17,084 nucleotides of DNA from Phoronis ovalis (taxonomy: Eukaryota; Phoronida; Phoronidae), in the NCBI GenBank assembly GCA_028565635.1, contig JAOXYB010021825.1:1-17084 (forward strand). The letters are read 5' to 3'. Made by a program: the position numbers and the translations under genes. Positions within the stretch are counted from its first letter, which is position 1; every line of letters starts with the position of its first letter. The notes below the pieces were generated by a model. The model was not told the DNA's origin, ran no database searches, and saw nothing but the letters and a program-made list of their open reading frames with translations. Shown piece after piece: positions 7,901 through 16,996 of this stretch.

Positions 7901-10102
7901 CGAAAAGAATGATTTGGTCTTAATAGTGCCACTGGTACAGTATATACGGATTAAAATATTATGAACGAGTGCTACACAAAAGCAAAACTTTAAAAGATCT
8001 CCAAAAGCAGAGGTACGATTGAAAGTTCCATGTGAAATTAAATTGAAAGAAAATAAGCAAATGCTAACTATTAAAGTTTACAATGCATCATAAACTAATT
8101 AATTAAACGTATATCTTGCCCGCTAGCCTTGTTGTGCTACCAGACGAATACAAACCTAAAAAGAGCCATTGAAAACTGTAAATTCGTCTACCATAATAGC
8201 CTACATTCAAAATACAGAGAAAATGTAACTTTTTCTTCAAAAAAAATTATGATAAATGACATTTACATTTTCCAAATTTGTAGAAGTTTTAGGAAAAATT
8301 GTTTATCAAGATAATAAGATTTTGCATCTGAATGACGGGAGCAGGATAAATACAATTTCATGTATAAAATCAACTATATACTTTGTATGAGTGGTGTAGT
8401 AGCCCACATACATATCCCCTAGAAGAGAACATGCGTATCTGTTGTTAGAAGGGTTCTATTGCCGGTACGTCGGCACGCTCCTTTTTTAAGGTGCCCCAAA
8501 ATAGTTCAAAGACAGCTCCTTATTATACAGTATATTTTGTTCGTATTTGTTCGCCCAATATTAGAAAACTGCAGCTTCACATGAGCGGTAGAGAAATTTT
8601 CACGTTTCACATTCAGAAGTAGCATTACAACATTCTTACCTTTCTCAATAACGCATCTGTTAATTCTTTCACCCATGATTTATCCTCTGAACTTTTGTAG
8701 CCGTGTATGATAAAAACAGTGTTATGATCTGCTTCAAAGTTTGAAGATGTCACACTGATTCTATCACCCGCAACCAGAATTTGTTTATTTGTCGGATTAC
8801 TTCGAGTGTACAGTGAAAACGATGTGCCTGAAAATGAAAATGTGTCTCCTTGCGTTGTCATGAACATACGCATTTAGCGAAAGGGTACAATTAACTTATT
8901 TTCCTATTCCCCCCTAGTATATAATAAATATTTTTAGGAATTATCCATCCCCCGGCGGGTATCAAACCCAATATTAAAAGGAATATTTACCTTCATATTA
9001 TCAATACAACTTTATTATCACATAAATTGAAGCTGCCTTACATCCATCCATTAGGACCTGCAATCGTTTTTCATGAGCCCAGTTCAGATCCAAACCCGAG
9101 GATCCAATTTGTTGGACACACACCACAATTAATTCGTCAAACACGAGTAACCAAGTTTGTTGAACACGGATATTCATCAAAATTAGATATCAGACATTCA
9201 GATCTTAAACGTCCATGATAGACGATTTTTAATTGGTTCTTAATCGGTGGATGTTAGGAGCCTTGGAAATCCAATCATTTGAGTAGGCCATCACTATATG
9301 CCTACACATTATTTTGATGGGGGTGCCATTGACATATAAAAACAGATATATAACTCACCAATTTCAGTTGGCGATTTCGGTACGGAGTTAAACAGTGTGT
9401 TGTCATACGGAGGATCATTGCAAAAACAACCAAGGTCACCGTAGCAATTACTTGTGCATGCTTCTCGTTTCACAATAATTTTCTCTTTATATTCACTGGG
9501 ATAGGTGGCTTGAAGAGTTTCAACTATATTGATATTTGAATTAATTTTTATATATTATATTGAACAATATTTAATACATATTAACAAACTGTTTTGCATT
9601 TCTTTGTAGATAGAGCTGGATTTGTAATATTATACAGTAATTATGTTATTTTAAAATGTCAACTATTGCATTAATATGATTGGCGTCGTTTTAATACCGG
9701 TTAAATTGTGCACGGCTGAGGCATAGATGGTCTCGCCAGTTACATGTAGTTGTCAGCGCCCCATGGACTTACCGTTATTAACATGCCGTGTAAAGCAGAT
9801 AAATATCTAAACAACGCCAACCATTATTATTATTAACTAAACACTCTAAGCAGGACTCAGAGAGTCACAATCATAATTAAACAAATCATATATACATTTA
9901 TTTACATTACATTTAAAATCTTCTATAAAATCAAAATATAAAAAGTATAGATTTTATCAAATACATCTTAAATGTACTCCTATTTTCAATTTTTAAAATC
10001 TCTGTTACAAATTAAATATAGAACAAATATCAAAATTAAAATTGAAAAGTGAACATACTCACAGGATGCTAGCAGGAGTATCAGGAAAGTGACAACAGCC
10101 AT
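4828..10102 (-). CDS. Lipase A: secreted pancreatic-lipase-family hydrolase with PLAT domain, 9 exons
   Basis: Coding exons in order: 10102-10063, 9523-9359, 8827-8640, 7792-7561, 7226-7113, 6521-6219, 6016-5908, 5580-5401, 4915-4828. All junctions are GT-AG, with intron phases 1,1,0,1,1,1,2,2. The sum is 1419 nt, 472 residues plus TAG, the usual size for pancreatic lipases. Residues 1-13 are a signal peptide, with VKR at 31-33 before the Cys-rich start of the domain (CYGDLGCF). The catalytic triad is Ser188 in GHSLG, Asp211 in GLDPA and His280 in CDHGRA. The PLAT/LH2 domain spans about 350-465. The enzyme should be secreted and hydrolyse ester bonds of glycerolipids or phospholipids. The lid between Cys270 and Cys278 is only seven residues and the beta-9 loop is short, features of phospholipase A1-type members, so strict triglyceride lipase activity is doubtful. 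Cys36 and Cys48 are extra compared with lipase B. The gene lies tail-to-head 580 bases downstream of lipase B. Confidence 0.9.
5401..5580 (-). CDS. Lipase A exon 8 (middle of PLAT domain)
   Basis: Phase-2 entry after TTTAG. It reads GPNKYRKDEKH, then DIGDITRVLITFKKG, LLAWSSSRELKIGEIDVV and WGQR. The LG/IG-x-I-x-x-V-x-I-x-F pattern, the tryptophan and the L-x-x-I-x-V strand are typical of PLAT. The donor is GTACGT at 5400-5395, leaving phase 2. Confidence 0.8.
5908..6016 (-). CDS. Lipase A exon 7 (start of PLAT domain)
   Basis: Acceptor TTTTCTAG, then a phase-1 entry reading YLYRFNMLLSA, then VVVITLYGTNGNS. This matches the opening beta strands of the lipase PLAT/LH2 domain (a V-x-V-T-L-x-G-x-x-G-x-S type pattern). 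The donor GTATTT leaves phase 2, exactly what exon 8 requires. Confidence 0.8.
6154..6159 (-). terminator. AATAAA inside lipase A intron 6
   Basis: A canonical poly(A) hexamer 15 bases after the read-through stop at 6175. With that stop it could define a short mRNA without the PLAT exons. Confidence 0.4.
6175..6521 (-). CDS. Lipase A exon 6 and its read-through end (possible short isoform)
   Basis: The exon starts at 6521 after a TAG acceptor and carries the beta-9 loop, the mini-lid and catalytic His280. A good donor (GTAAGC, 6218-6213) ends it in phase 1 after SPFCG. If that donor is not used, translation continues 14 codons to TGA at 6177-6175, and AATAAA follows at 6159-6154. That would give a 361-residue protein without PLAT, ending almost where lipase B ends. 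Both forms are plausible. I prefer the spliced form because three in-phase PLAT exons follow. Confidence 0.6.
9678..9822. mobile_element. Small foldback MITE-like element in lipase A intron 1
   Basis: The left end GATTGGCGTCGTTT and the inverted right end GGTTGGCGTTGTTT agree at 12 of 14 bases, and a second inverted block, CACGGC, lies deeper in each arm. The flanks attaaTat (9670-9677) and attaTtat (9823-9830) match at 7 of 8 bases and could be an 8-bp target duplication, but the sequence is low-complexity. There is no coding capacity. Confidence 0.45.
10063..10102 (-). CDS. Lipase A exon 1 (signal peptide)
   Basis: ATG at 10102-10100 opens MAVVTFLILLLAS, a clear signal peptide, followed by a strong donor (GTGAGT, 10062-10057) in phase 1. 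The ATG lies 75 bases downstream of a TATA box, as expected for a first exon. It joins exon 2 at acceptor 9525-9524. Confidence 0.85.
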
Positions 10103-10154
10103 TCTGAGAAAAGAGCACAAACGCCTCAAACAATACCTGTACCTTGGAGTAATG

Positions 10155-10173
10155 GTGATTTGCTAGAAATCAC
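10155..10173. promoter_or_regulatory. Short palindrome in the lipase A promoter
   Basis: GTGATTT and AAATCAC are separated by five bases and lie between the TATA box and the ATG, near the expected transcription start. It might bind a dimeric factor or form a small hairpin in the 5' leader. Arms of this length also occur by chance. Confidence 0.25.
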
Positions 10174-10176
10174 TTG

Positions 10177-10184
10177 CTTATATA
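10177..10184 (-). promoter_or_regulatory. TATA box of lipase A
   Basis: TATATAAG on the minus strand, 75 bases before the ATG at 10102. That spacing leaves a 5' leader of roughly 45 bases if transcription starts about 30 bases downstream. Confidence 0.65.
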
Positions 10185-10303
10185 TGATATGTAGTAGTAT
10201 TACCGGGGTGGAACTCGCGTGATGTTTAGAGTAAGGGAACAGTACGTGTTCTCTTTTTTCGAGGCACTTATGACTGGATTGCTTACTTGTATAACAATGT
10301 AGC

Positions 10304-10476
10304 CAGAGGTGGCTCCAGGATACTAGGTTGCCGGGGAGTTTGAATTTTCCGAAAATTGCAGCATATTTTGTAATAATTTTTTTTTCATAATTATTGTTGT
10401 GTAAATTGTTGTTTTTTTTTTGTTTGTAGAGGGGGTTAAGGAACCCTTCCTACCTGATCTCCCCAAACCGCCACTG
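10304..10476. mobile_element. Candidate short DNA transposon between the lipases
   Basis: The left end CAGAGGTGGCTCC and the inverted right end CAGTGGCGGTTTG share a CAGxGGxGG terminus of the kind common in hAT-like non-autonomous elements. The interior contains poly-T and no sensible coding frame. No matching target-site duplication was found (aatgtagc against gttgatgt), so this is a weak call. Confidence 0.35.
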
Positions 10477-10762
10477 GTTGATGTTATTACGTCCTTATAC
10501 CTTTTCAGCAAAAATGGGCATTTCAACTCGTGCTGCTCACATATAATTACCACGTATATATCGACCTGTAGTAGTACTTAGATTCAGTTTCTGCGATTCA
10601 CGTACCCCCTTGAATTATCATGTATGCCGACTAATCTGTATCACACGTGGCAATACTTGAGATATTTCATAAACAATTTGTTGTAATTGTTTTATTGTTT
10701 AATAAAAAGTAAGTGTAAATTAAAAGCAAGATTTAACAATGTCTGAATATTAGCCTATATAA
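10477..10762. other. Spacer downstream of lipase B
   Basis: AT-rich, with no gene seen. I looked here for PLAT exons of lipase B and found none. Confidence 0.5.
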
Positions 10763-10768
10763 TTTATT
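10763..10768 (-). terminator. AATAAA poly(A) signal of lipase B
   Basis: Canonical hexamer about 120 bases after the TAG at 10892-10890. Its position supports the call that the lipase B transcript ends here, without PLAT exons. Confidence 0.6.
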
Positions 10769-10889
10769 ACGGAACATTTTAAATTAATTTATGTAATATA
10801 CTTTTAATCTGATTATCGTAAGAAATTTCCGTAGCTGCTGATGCTCCGATTTTGTCTTACTGTAGTACGTTCTCCAGCTCATCGACCGG

Positions 10890-10897
10890 CTAGTAAC
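10890..10897 (-). CDS. Lipase B terminal mini-exon (8 coding bases)
   Basis: The donor after TGT-G (GTGAGT, 11073-11068) is strong, and the acceptor TTTTTATGTGCAG ends at 10898. Joined, they read Cys-Gly-Tyr-stop. The alternative, reading through the donor, adds an acidic low-complexity tail (DDDFSDDD) ending at 10919, which looks like intron translation. In lipase A the same phase-1 junction leads into the PLAT exons. Confidence 0.65.
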
Positions 10898-13800
10898 CTG
10901 CACATAAAAATACAATCTTTATACATCGTCATCAGTCTCACCATTATCATAAGCATCATCATCACTGAAGTCGTCATCGTTTGCCAACATCATTGATAAT
11001 ACATTTATTATTTTTAAAATATCATCTTTTTGAAAAATGATATTTCCATAAACAGTTTGAAACACTGACTCACCACAATAAGGCGATGAACCACGCGTGC
11101 TCAGATAATAAGTACCGCGGTTAGAATATCTGTTGGCATCATATCCCATAACCGGGCATCCCGTACTCCCACAGGATAGGCACTAAAACCAAAATATACA
11201 AAAGCTTAAATTTATTTTAAAAACTAAACTTATTCCGCTCTGGCGACTTAGAGATAGACCCTTACGATCACCGAGGTCGTCTTATTCTGTATAATTAATA
11301 ATTGTAAGATCAGAGGTACTAACATGGATTGAAAATATGACTAAAACAAATCTCATGCATTTAAGCCCGCGATATCATCACAAGCTTAATTCGTCACACA
11401 CATACATACACACATTAAAAAAATCTTCCACACCTTATTTTAGAGGAACAAGGATCCATGTGTTAGACTGCTATTTAAATTATTTACGTACATTGAGCGA
11501 CATATAAGGATGCTCTTTTTCTTACTAATGCCAAAGAAAGGATAATTAAGGCTGCTTTTTACTTTGTCAGCAAACCATTGTTCCTTATTTGGGCATGGAT
11601 ATGACGCAAATTCACAAGCAGAGTTGATGGATTCAATGAAGTAATCGATTGCGCGTCCATGGCTGCACGTGAGTTGCAATGTTCCACAACCTGGTTGATT
11701 TTGACCTCCATTGGGGTAAAAGTCAATGTCACCAACTGGTTGGTCTAATCCCCAGCCTTGCAAATAAAAGCGATAAGTCAGCAGTGGCTGGAGAATCGTG
11801 TGTTAGGTTCTTGTGTGTCAAATGTTGAAAATAATGAAAGGCCACAAAACGCTCTATGCTAAATACCCACACAGAAACAAAAACTAACAAAAACTACTAA
11901 ATAAGTAAATGATCGCATGATACATGCATGTGCTTATGGTAATTAGGTGTCATGCAGATAACTATGAAATGTAAATGACAGATTTTTTGCTTTAAACTGA
12001 CAAAACAATAAAATTCCCCCACCAAGGTCAGAAAATGGTTCTCCGTCAGTATGAATAACGTCAACAAACACAGCGTCATCAGTATCCAGGCGAACTACTG
12101 GATCTTCATGCTCAAAATTCGGTTCTGCAGGATCAAGACCTAAACATAATAAATATTAGATATAGGAAATTCCTGTCAACTGCTTTAAGTTGAACAACAT
12201 CTCCAACATCCCTTATCATGATGTTCTATATAATCTCCCGAACAACCTCATGTTGCTGAAATTACTGATTATTTAAAATAACACGATATGCGTATGCTAC
12301 AAGTTACTTCGGAATGAAAGTTCCAAGTGTGTATCCACTCGTATGCACTTTTGGTAAATAGTTTAACTCAATGTTTGTTGCCTAGAGTTATCTAATTTAC
12401 ATTTTGCCGTGGTCCCAATACCTTTTGTGTTTTGATAAACTTTAATGCACATGGTTTATAACGTACTCTCAAACGCAAGCTAGTAAACAAAAATCATTTC
12501 ATGATATATATTTTCTGTTCCCTCTGGTATATGTCCCATACCTGTTATCCTGCCAAGTCCACTAAGCCTTTCGCCAGCATATCCAGCTGCGTGAGATCCA
12601 AGGCTGTGTCCAATGATGTGGTATTGACGATTGGAAGTACCCACTACTTCGTTCAAGAAAGTAATCAGTCTAGCAAGTTCTGCACCGACAACACGAGTGT
12701 TAGACGACGCTTGGTTATAGTTTGACATTTTTGCACCTTCTTTCCAGTCTACAGCAATTACATTCATTGATTCCTAATAAAATCATGCAGCAGGTGAAAT
12801 TAATGGCATTTTTATCGTGTAATGCAAATACATACAGTAACATTTTTTTTTCTTAGAACACAAATCCGAAAGCATCATTGTCCAGTACGTATGGAAATTC
12901 GACGTAGTACATGTAAATACGGACAAAAATTAAAAAAACACAAGTTAGTTATTTGAGACAAGAAATTAAATTACCAGTGAGCACACAACTTTTGTTGTGC
13001 GAGAAAGAAATCAAGTTTTACCAGTGTACACACTATTTTGAGTATATCTTAACGTCAAGAAACTGTTAATTTTAGTATACTGTGTAGCCAGTAAAAGTGT
13101 TTATGTGCTTTCCTGTCCACAAACAGTTTGTTAGTTTTCAATTGCGGAGTTTTTGCTTTTGGGTCCAATTGTGCAACACACTCGAAAATGTTAACATTAA
13201 GAATTTTATTAGCCATCAGTCATATGAGTTTGGATGAGTTTGATGATCAGAGGCTTTAAAAGTAACCAGTCTGAATAAATCCATCCGTTAGTGTTTCGTA
13301 CCCTAAGTACTTAACTTAACTTAACAATAGTCAATTTTTGTTTATTATCTCGAAAAAAAGAAGGATAATCTCTTTATTTCTTTAAGTTTTGACACCAATC
13401 AAATTGTAGCTTACAATGATAGGTATAACAGTGGACTAAGTGGGTAGGGGGTCGATCACACGCATGCTGTGCTGCCATAGTTTATCTATAGTCCGCTAAG
13501 CAAAAAGCAAGCTCCCCGGCGATACCTATTCAGAATGAGTTATAATGATAGAATAGATGTGGTAAGCCACGATGAATCACACAGAGAAATAGGCTTATCT
13601 CGGTTGGCAAAAAATTAATGACGTAATTATTTTGCTCTTGTTAAACTGAAGGAATATAACAAAAATTGGAACACTAACGGATGGATTTATTTATACTGAA
13701 AAGTAACCAGCTTTACAAGTAGCTGATGCAAAACCAAGAATTAGTATTATAAAAGACGACACGTTTAAAATACAAGTGTTAAACTTGTTACTAAAACAGG

Positions 13801-14759
13801 ATAAAAACTGTTCATCCAGTCGCACTTCAGAAAAAAACATCTGTACATTCATATAGAACAGCTTTATCTTACCCTTTCAAGCAATGCTTGAGTCATATCT
13901 TTCACCCAGGAAGTTTTTCCATCGCTAGTAAAACCGTGGATTAAAAATTTGGTGTCCAAGTTTGATTGGAAATTTGAAGATAAAATAGATGTTCGGTCTC
14001 CAGCAACTAAGTGATGTTCAGAGGTTGGGTTACTTCGAGTGTAGAGAAAAAATTCAATACCTAAAATCACATTTTTTTGTCATGTGACAATGCTCTTCAT
14101 TTAGCTGCTTTGATAAATCAAATATGTCTGCAAACATTTTTCTCATTGTCAATTTTTATTAAAAAATTATAAGAAATAAAACAAAAATTTAAATTAATTC
14201 AAATGTAAATGTAACTGTTAAAAAACGGCTTTCACGTTATTACTGGAAAAGTTTATCTTTGTGCTAGAATGTTTGCTTGTTTTAAATAAAAATATTGCGG
14301 CTTAAATAAAGGAAAATTCTAGTCACCACAGTCAGTAGGAGATTGTGGAACACGTGGGGTGTTATCAAAGGGAGGATCATTGGAAAAACAACCAATGTCG
14401 TCATAACATTTGCTTGCTCTCTTCACTCTGATGTGCTCTTCTTTGGGTCCATAGATACTCGCTTTTAAGTTTGCACCTAGAATTATTCACAAAAGTTATC
14501 AATAGCATAAAGTAAGGTTTTACCTATACGTCAAAAAAGACTGAGATGAGATGATGAGATACAAGAAAATGTGTCAAATAATTTTTTGATGATTAAAAAA
14601 AACAGTTTTACATGAAACACAAAAAGCTGTAGAATGACAAAGTCTTCAAATAATTTGAGAATAATTGAATAATTAAAGCGAAATATTCCCACCTTGAATA
14701 ATAAAAGGCAGCGAAGAAAAAATTATTAGTGTGCCCAACATAGTCCTAGCCCAAAGCAT
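10890..14759 (-). CDS. Lipase B: secreted pancreatic-lipase-family hydrolase without PLAT domain, 8 exons
   Basis: Coding exons in order: 14759-14693, 14476-14327, 14060-13873, 12773-12542, 12139-12023, 11756-11563, 11182-11074, 10897-10890. The sum is 1065 nt, 354 residues plus TAG. Intron phases are 1,1,0,1,1,0,1. The signal peptide is residues 1-22. RVKR at 39-42 fits the furin consensus and is followed by KCYDDIGCF. The triad is Ser192 in GHSLG, Asp215 in GLDPA and His284 in CSHGRA. The Cys275-Cys282 lid holds only six residues, again as in phospholipase A1-type enzymes. The protein ends SPYCGY, just after the lipase domain. Exons 3 and 4 have the same length as in lipase A (188 and 232 nt); exons 6 plus 7 sum to the 303 nt of its exon 6, so B has one extra intron. 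The role is secreted glycerolipid or phospholipid hydrolysis. The exon 2 donor (GTGACT) is weak, but phase and homology fit. Confidence 0.9.
13267..13698. mobile_element. 432-bp MITE with 29-bp inverted ends in lipase B intron 3
   Basis: The terminal inverted repeats at 13267-13295 and 13670-13698 begin CAGT and match at 27 of 29 bases. They are flanked by a perfect 9-bp direct repeat, aaaagtaac, at 13258-13266 and 13699-13707. The interior has no transposase frame, so the element must have been moved in trans. A 9-bp duplication fits Mutator-like or Merlin elements better than hAT (8 bp). Intact ends and a perfect duplication suggest a fairly recent insertion. It lies in an intron and does not touch the splice sites. 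Confidence 0.85.
13308..13324. repeat. CTTAA pentamer repeat inside the MITE
   Basis: Three tandem CTTAA units just inside the left end of the MITE. Probably simple-sequence growth; no function can be inferred. Confidence 0.5.
14693..14759 (-). CDS. Lipase B exon 1 (signal peptide)
   Basis: The ATG at 14759-14757 is the first in frame after the TATA box and gives [19 protein letters not shown], a fair signal peptide. A second in-frame ATG at 14741-14739 also leaves a usable signal. The donor is GTGGGA at 14692, phase 1, as in lipase A. Confidence 0.75.
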
Positions 14760-14820
14760 CCACTCTCCTTCAAGCTTTGAATAACAAATGCGTATAATGT
14801 TAACTTTGACGCTGGACTTT

Positions 14821-14828
14821 TTTTTATA
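14821..14828 (-). promoter_or_regulatory. TATA box of lipase B
   Basis: TATAAAAA on the minus strand, 62 bases before the ATG at 14759. The spacing is similar to that in lipase A, which supports both first-exon calls. Confidence 0.6.
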
Positions 14829-15012
14829 GCTTCCGCATTTTATTGTTTTATTTGGCCCAATCTACGGGGTAACACTCAAATTGGCTGCGCTATAGGGCAA
14901 TAGGTAAAAAATATGTACCTTCTGTTTGCGAGAAACATTAAAGTGCCACAATTGTTTAGTGTTCAATATTTATTATTGCATCGTAACCACATGCGAGAAA
15001 GGAGCTTTTGCG

Positions 15013-15055
15013 ATGAAACAACTATGCCTTCTGCTAGTTTTCACACAATTTAAAG
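15013..15055 (+). CDS. Possible first exon of a divergent secreted protein
   Basis: ATG at 15013 opens MKQLCLLLVFTQFK, a good signal peptide, and meets a GT donor (AAAG|GTATTC) in phase 1. Phase 1 is also where both lipase genes end their first exons. It would be transcribed away from lipase B. No downstream exon was recognised on the plus strand and no clear TATA box lies in front, so it may be a remnant or chance. Confidence 0.2.
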
Positions 15056-16241
15056 GTATTCGTTGATAATTTCGACTGTGAAGTACTATATATCCGCGAT
15101 TACATGTAGAAATGATAAGAAGAGTACAATTAGCGATAGGGTATAGTATAGTGGATTGTAAATATGGACCGGACGCTATAATTTCTATTCACCACAAACA
15201 TGTTTTATGCTCGTGAATACTCATTCAGTTCCAGCAGAGTAGAAATAAAGTTTTATATCTAATTGACGCAATGTTTGGACATTTTTATATAATGATTTAT
15301 GTTACTTCAATTGTTACTTTAAATTAAAGTGGATAGAAAAATCAGTTGTGTCCTTATGGTAAACCGCATGGTGAAGACATGAGTAGAGAAACTGGACAGG
15401 AATTTGCAGGTTTCACCTACATAAATAATTTCATTATTTTATGATAAAAAAGAAGTTTGAAACTCTGATTTCTATCAACCTGAGCGAAATTACACACACT
15501 TTTAAGTAAAAACAAGCATGCGAAGAAAGCTTTGACAAATTTTATCATCATTGGCGACCTTTTGTTGAGAAAGGAAACCTCTACATACGCTGATAATTTT
15601 CTACAGCTGCCACTTCTATGAAATGTCCAAATTAAATGGTCGACAATTTTTATCCCCTACATCAGTAAATACTTATTCCATAGTAGTACGATTGCCTCGC
15701 CCCCTTAGTTCTCATCAAGCCTCCACCTCTAACAGAGACTAGGAGAAGTGTTTCATTAGCTCTGGCATAAGCGTCAGCCAGAGGAAATGATAATGCTAAT
15801 GGCGATTATACATTTATGTCTACATGTATTTACACAAATATAGCAACAGTTAAAGTTATCAAAATTAAACTTAGTCGTACGAAAAATGTATAACTTAACA
15901 ATAAATGACATAAGAATTAAAAAAAGTAACCGACTTCTTTCTAGTCCCTAAATTTTGTAAATATGTAAAAGGAATTTTAACACTAAATAAATACTTAGTT
16001 TTTTAAAGTTGGTGTTTTTTTTCTCCAGTCATAACACCGCAAACCCTATTTGAAACACTCAAAACTATACTGGGAATGCACTGGAAACGTATTTTTAGAT
16101 GTAAATTGACTATTGCCTAAAATGTATATTTTCTAACTGTTATCTGCGTGGAAGCATAGCGCTTCGCAGCAATTTTATACTGAACTGTTATTTCTTTTAT
16201 TTACGCATGTTTCACGGAAACAGTACATTCGACATCATATA
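15056..16241. other. Largely unassigned intergenic DNA
   Basis: No gene was recognised. A diverged fragment of repeat R in minus orientation lies at about 15311-15370, where the minus strand still reads RTQLIF against RIQLIF in copy 1. A short hairpin (CTCTGGC / GCCAGAG) is at 15760-15783. Confidence 0.4.
15311..15370 (-). repeat. Dispersed repeat R, diverged copy 4
   Basis: Same orientation as copy 1. Shared words include gttact, gtggat, and ttgt followed by a tccttrtg-like block. Weak similarity may continue to about 15415 into the region that is transmembrane-coding next to copy 1. If so, R is part of the receptor family rather than an inserted repeat. Confidence 0.35.
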
Positions 16242-16388
16242 TATGGCGTAAGGATACAATTGATTTTCCCTTCCACATCACTAGTAACGTATTGTCTTTT
16301 AATAAACAGTCTTAATCTTCGCGTAAAATTCTGTTCAGTCAAAAATAAAGATAATCATGTCTCATACCTACTCCCGATTTTCCGTGCA
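16242..16388 (+). repeat. Dispersed repeat R, copy 2
   Basis: Inverted relative to copy 1 and matching it over its whole length up to the tgca at the window start. One plus-strand frame stays open across the copy (YGVRIQLIFPSTSLVTYCLL onward) and on to a TAA shortly after. It lacks the 7-base insertion of copy 1. Confidence 0.7.
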
Positions 16389-16996
16389 GTCTCAACGAAT
16401 TGTCTTTGGTGTGACCTCTAACAACAGGCCATGCCACTAGGTGAATTTATAGTGAAAGATACATAGAAAACTGGATGAGTTGGTAGCTTAGAAATAATCC
16501 CCTCAATGTTTGATAAAAATGACATTTTCAAATTATGCGAAATTACATCTACTTTTAAATAGAAATGTCTCCATGGCTGCTCATTAACATAAAGTAATCT
16601 GACAAGTCTTTCAGAATCATTAATTGCTATGATTCTGACGGGCCAGTCCAGATAAAACTGTATTATATTAGTACATTTTTTTTAAACCGACATGTACCAA
16701 CTCAAATTATACTTTTTAAATATTCATCTTATATTTAGTCATATTTAAATATGTAAATATTTTATGGCTCCATCCAAGCTAAAGAAGCAACCCAAACACT
16801 GATCCATTTCTTTTTCTATTTTCATCACTAAAAACGATTTATTTATTGATATTAGTATCATAATAAAGAATCATGAACAAAATTTGTCAACTGGCAATAC
16901 AATTAGTTCTTTAATTTGATAGCTGCTTTCAATAAATGATTAAAAATACAACCTAACAATCACACAATACAATCGTTTATTACAAATTTCATGATA
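16389..16996. other. AT-rich spacer between R copies 2 and 3
   Basis: No gene, no extended reading frame and no clear repeat were seen. Confidence 0.4.

Noticed and set aside
8129-8314. 61-codon plus-strand open frame
   Set aside because: Inside lipase A intron 3, AT-driven composition, no domain.
8945-8975. tRNA-like B box (GGTTTGATACC, minus strand), possible SINE
   Set aside because: No A box at the expected distance upstream, no tRNA fold and no poly-A-like tail. One motif is not enough.
9027-9218. 63-codon plus-strand open frame
   Set aside because: It lies in intron 2 of lipase A, opposite to the gene, with no recognisable domain or splice signals. A chance frame is likely.
10323-10553. 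76-codon minus-strand open frame between the lipases
   Set aside because: It runs through a poly-T/poly-A tract inside the transposon-like element, has biased low-complexity content (KKK runs), no family resemblance and no promoter or splice context.
10919-11073. Acidic C-terminal tail (DDDFSDDD) as the natural end of lipase B
   Set aside because: It is obtained only by ignoring a strong GTGAGT donor at the point where the lipase domain ends. A good acceptor in matching phase lies 170 bases on, with a poly(A) signal after it.
15760-15783. CTCTGGC/GCCAGAG hairpin as a terminator or regulatory RNA
   Set aside because: A 7-bp stem with a 10-base loop in intergenic DNA, with no gene next to it, is within chance expectation.
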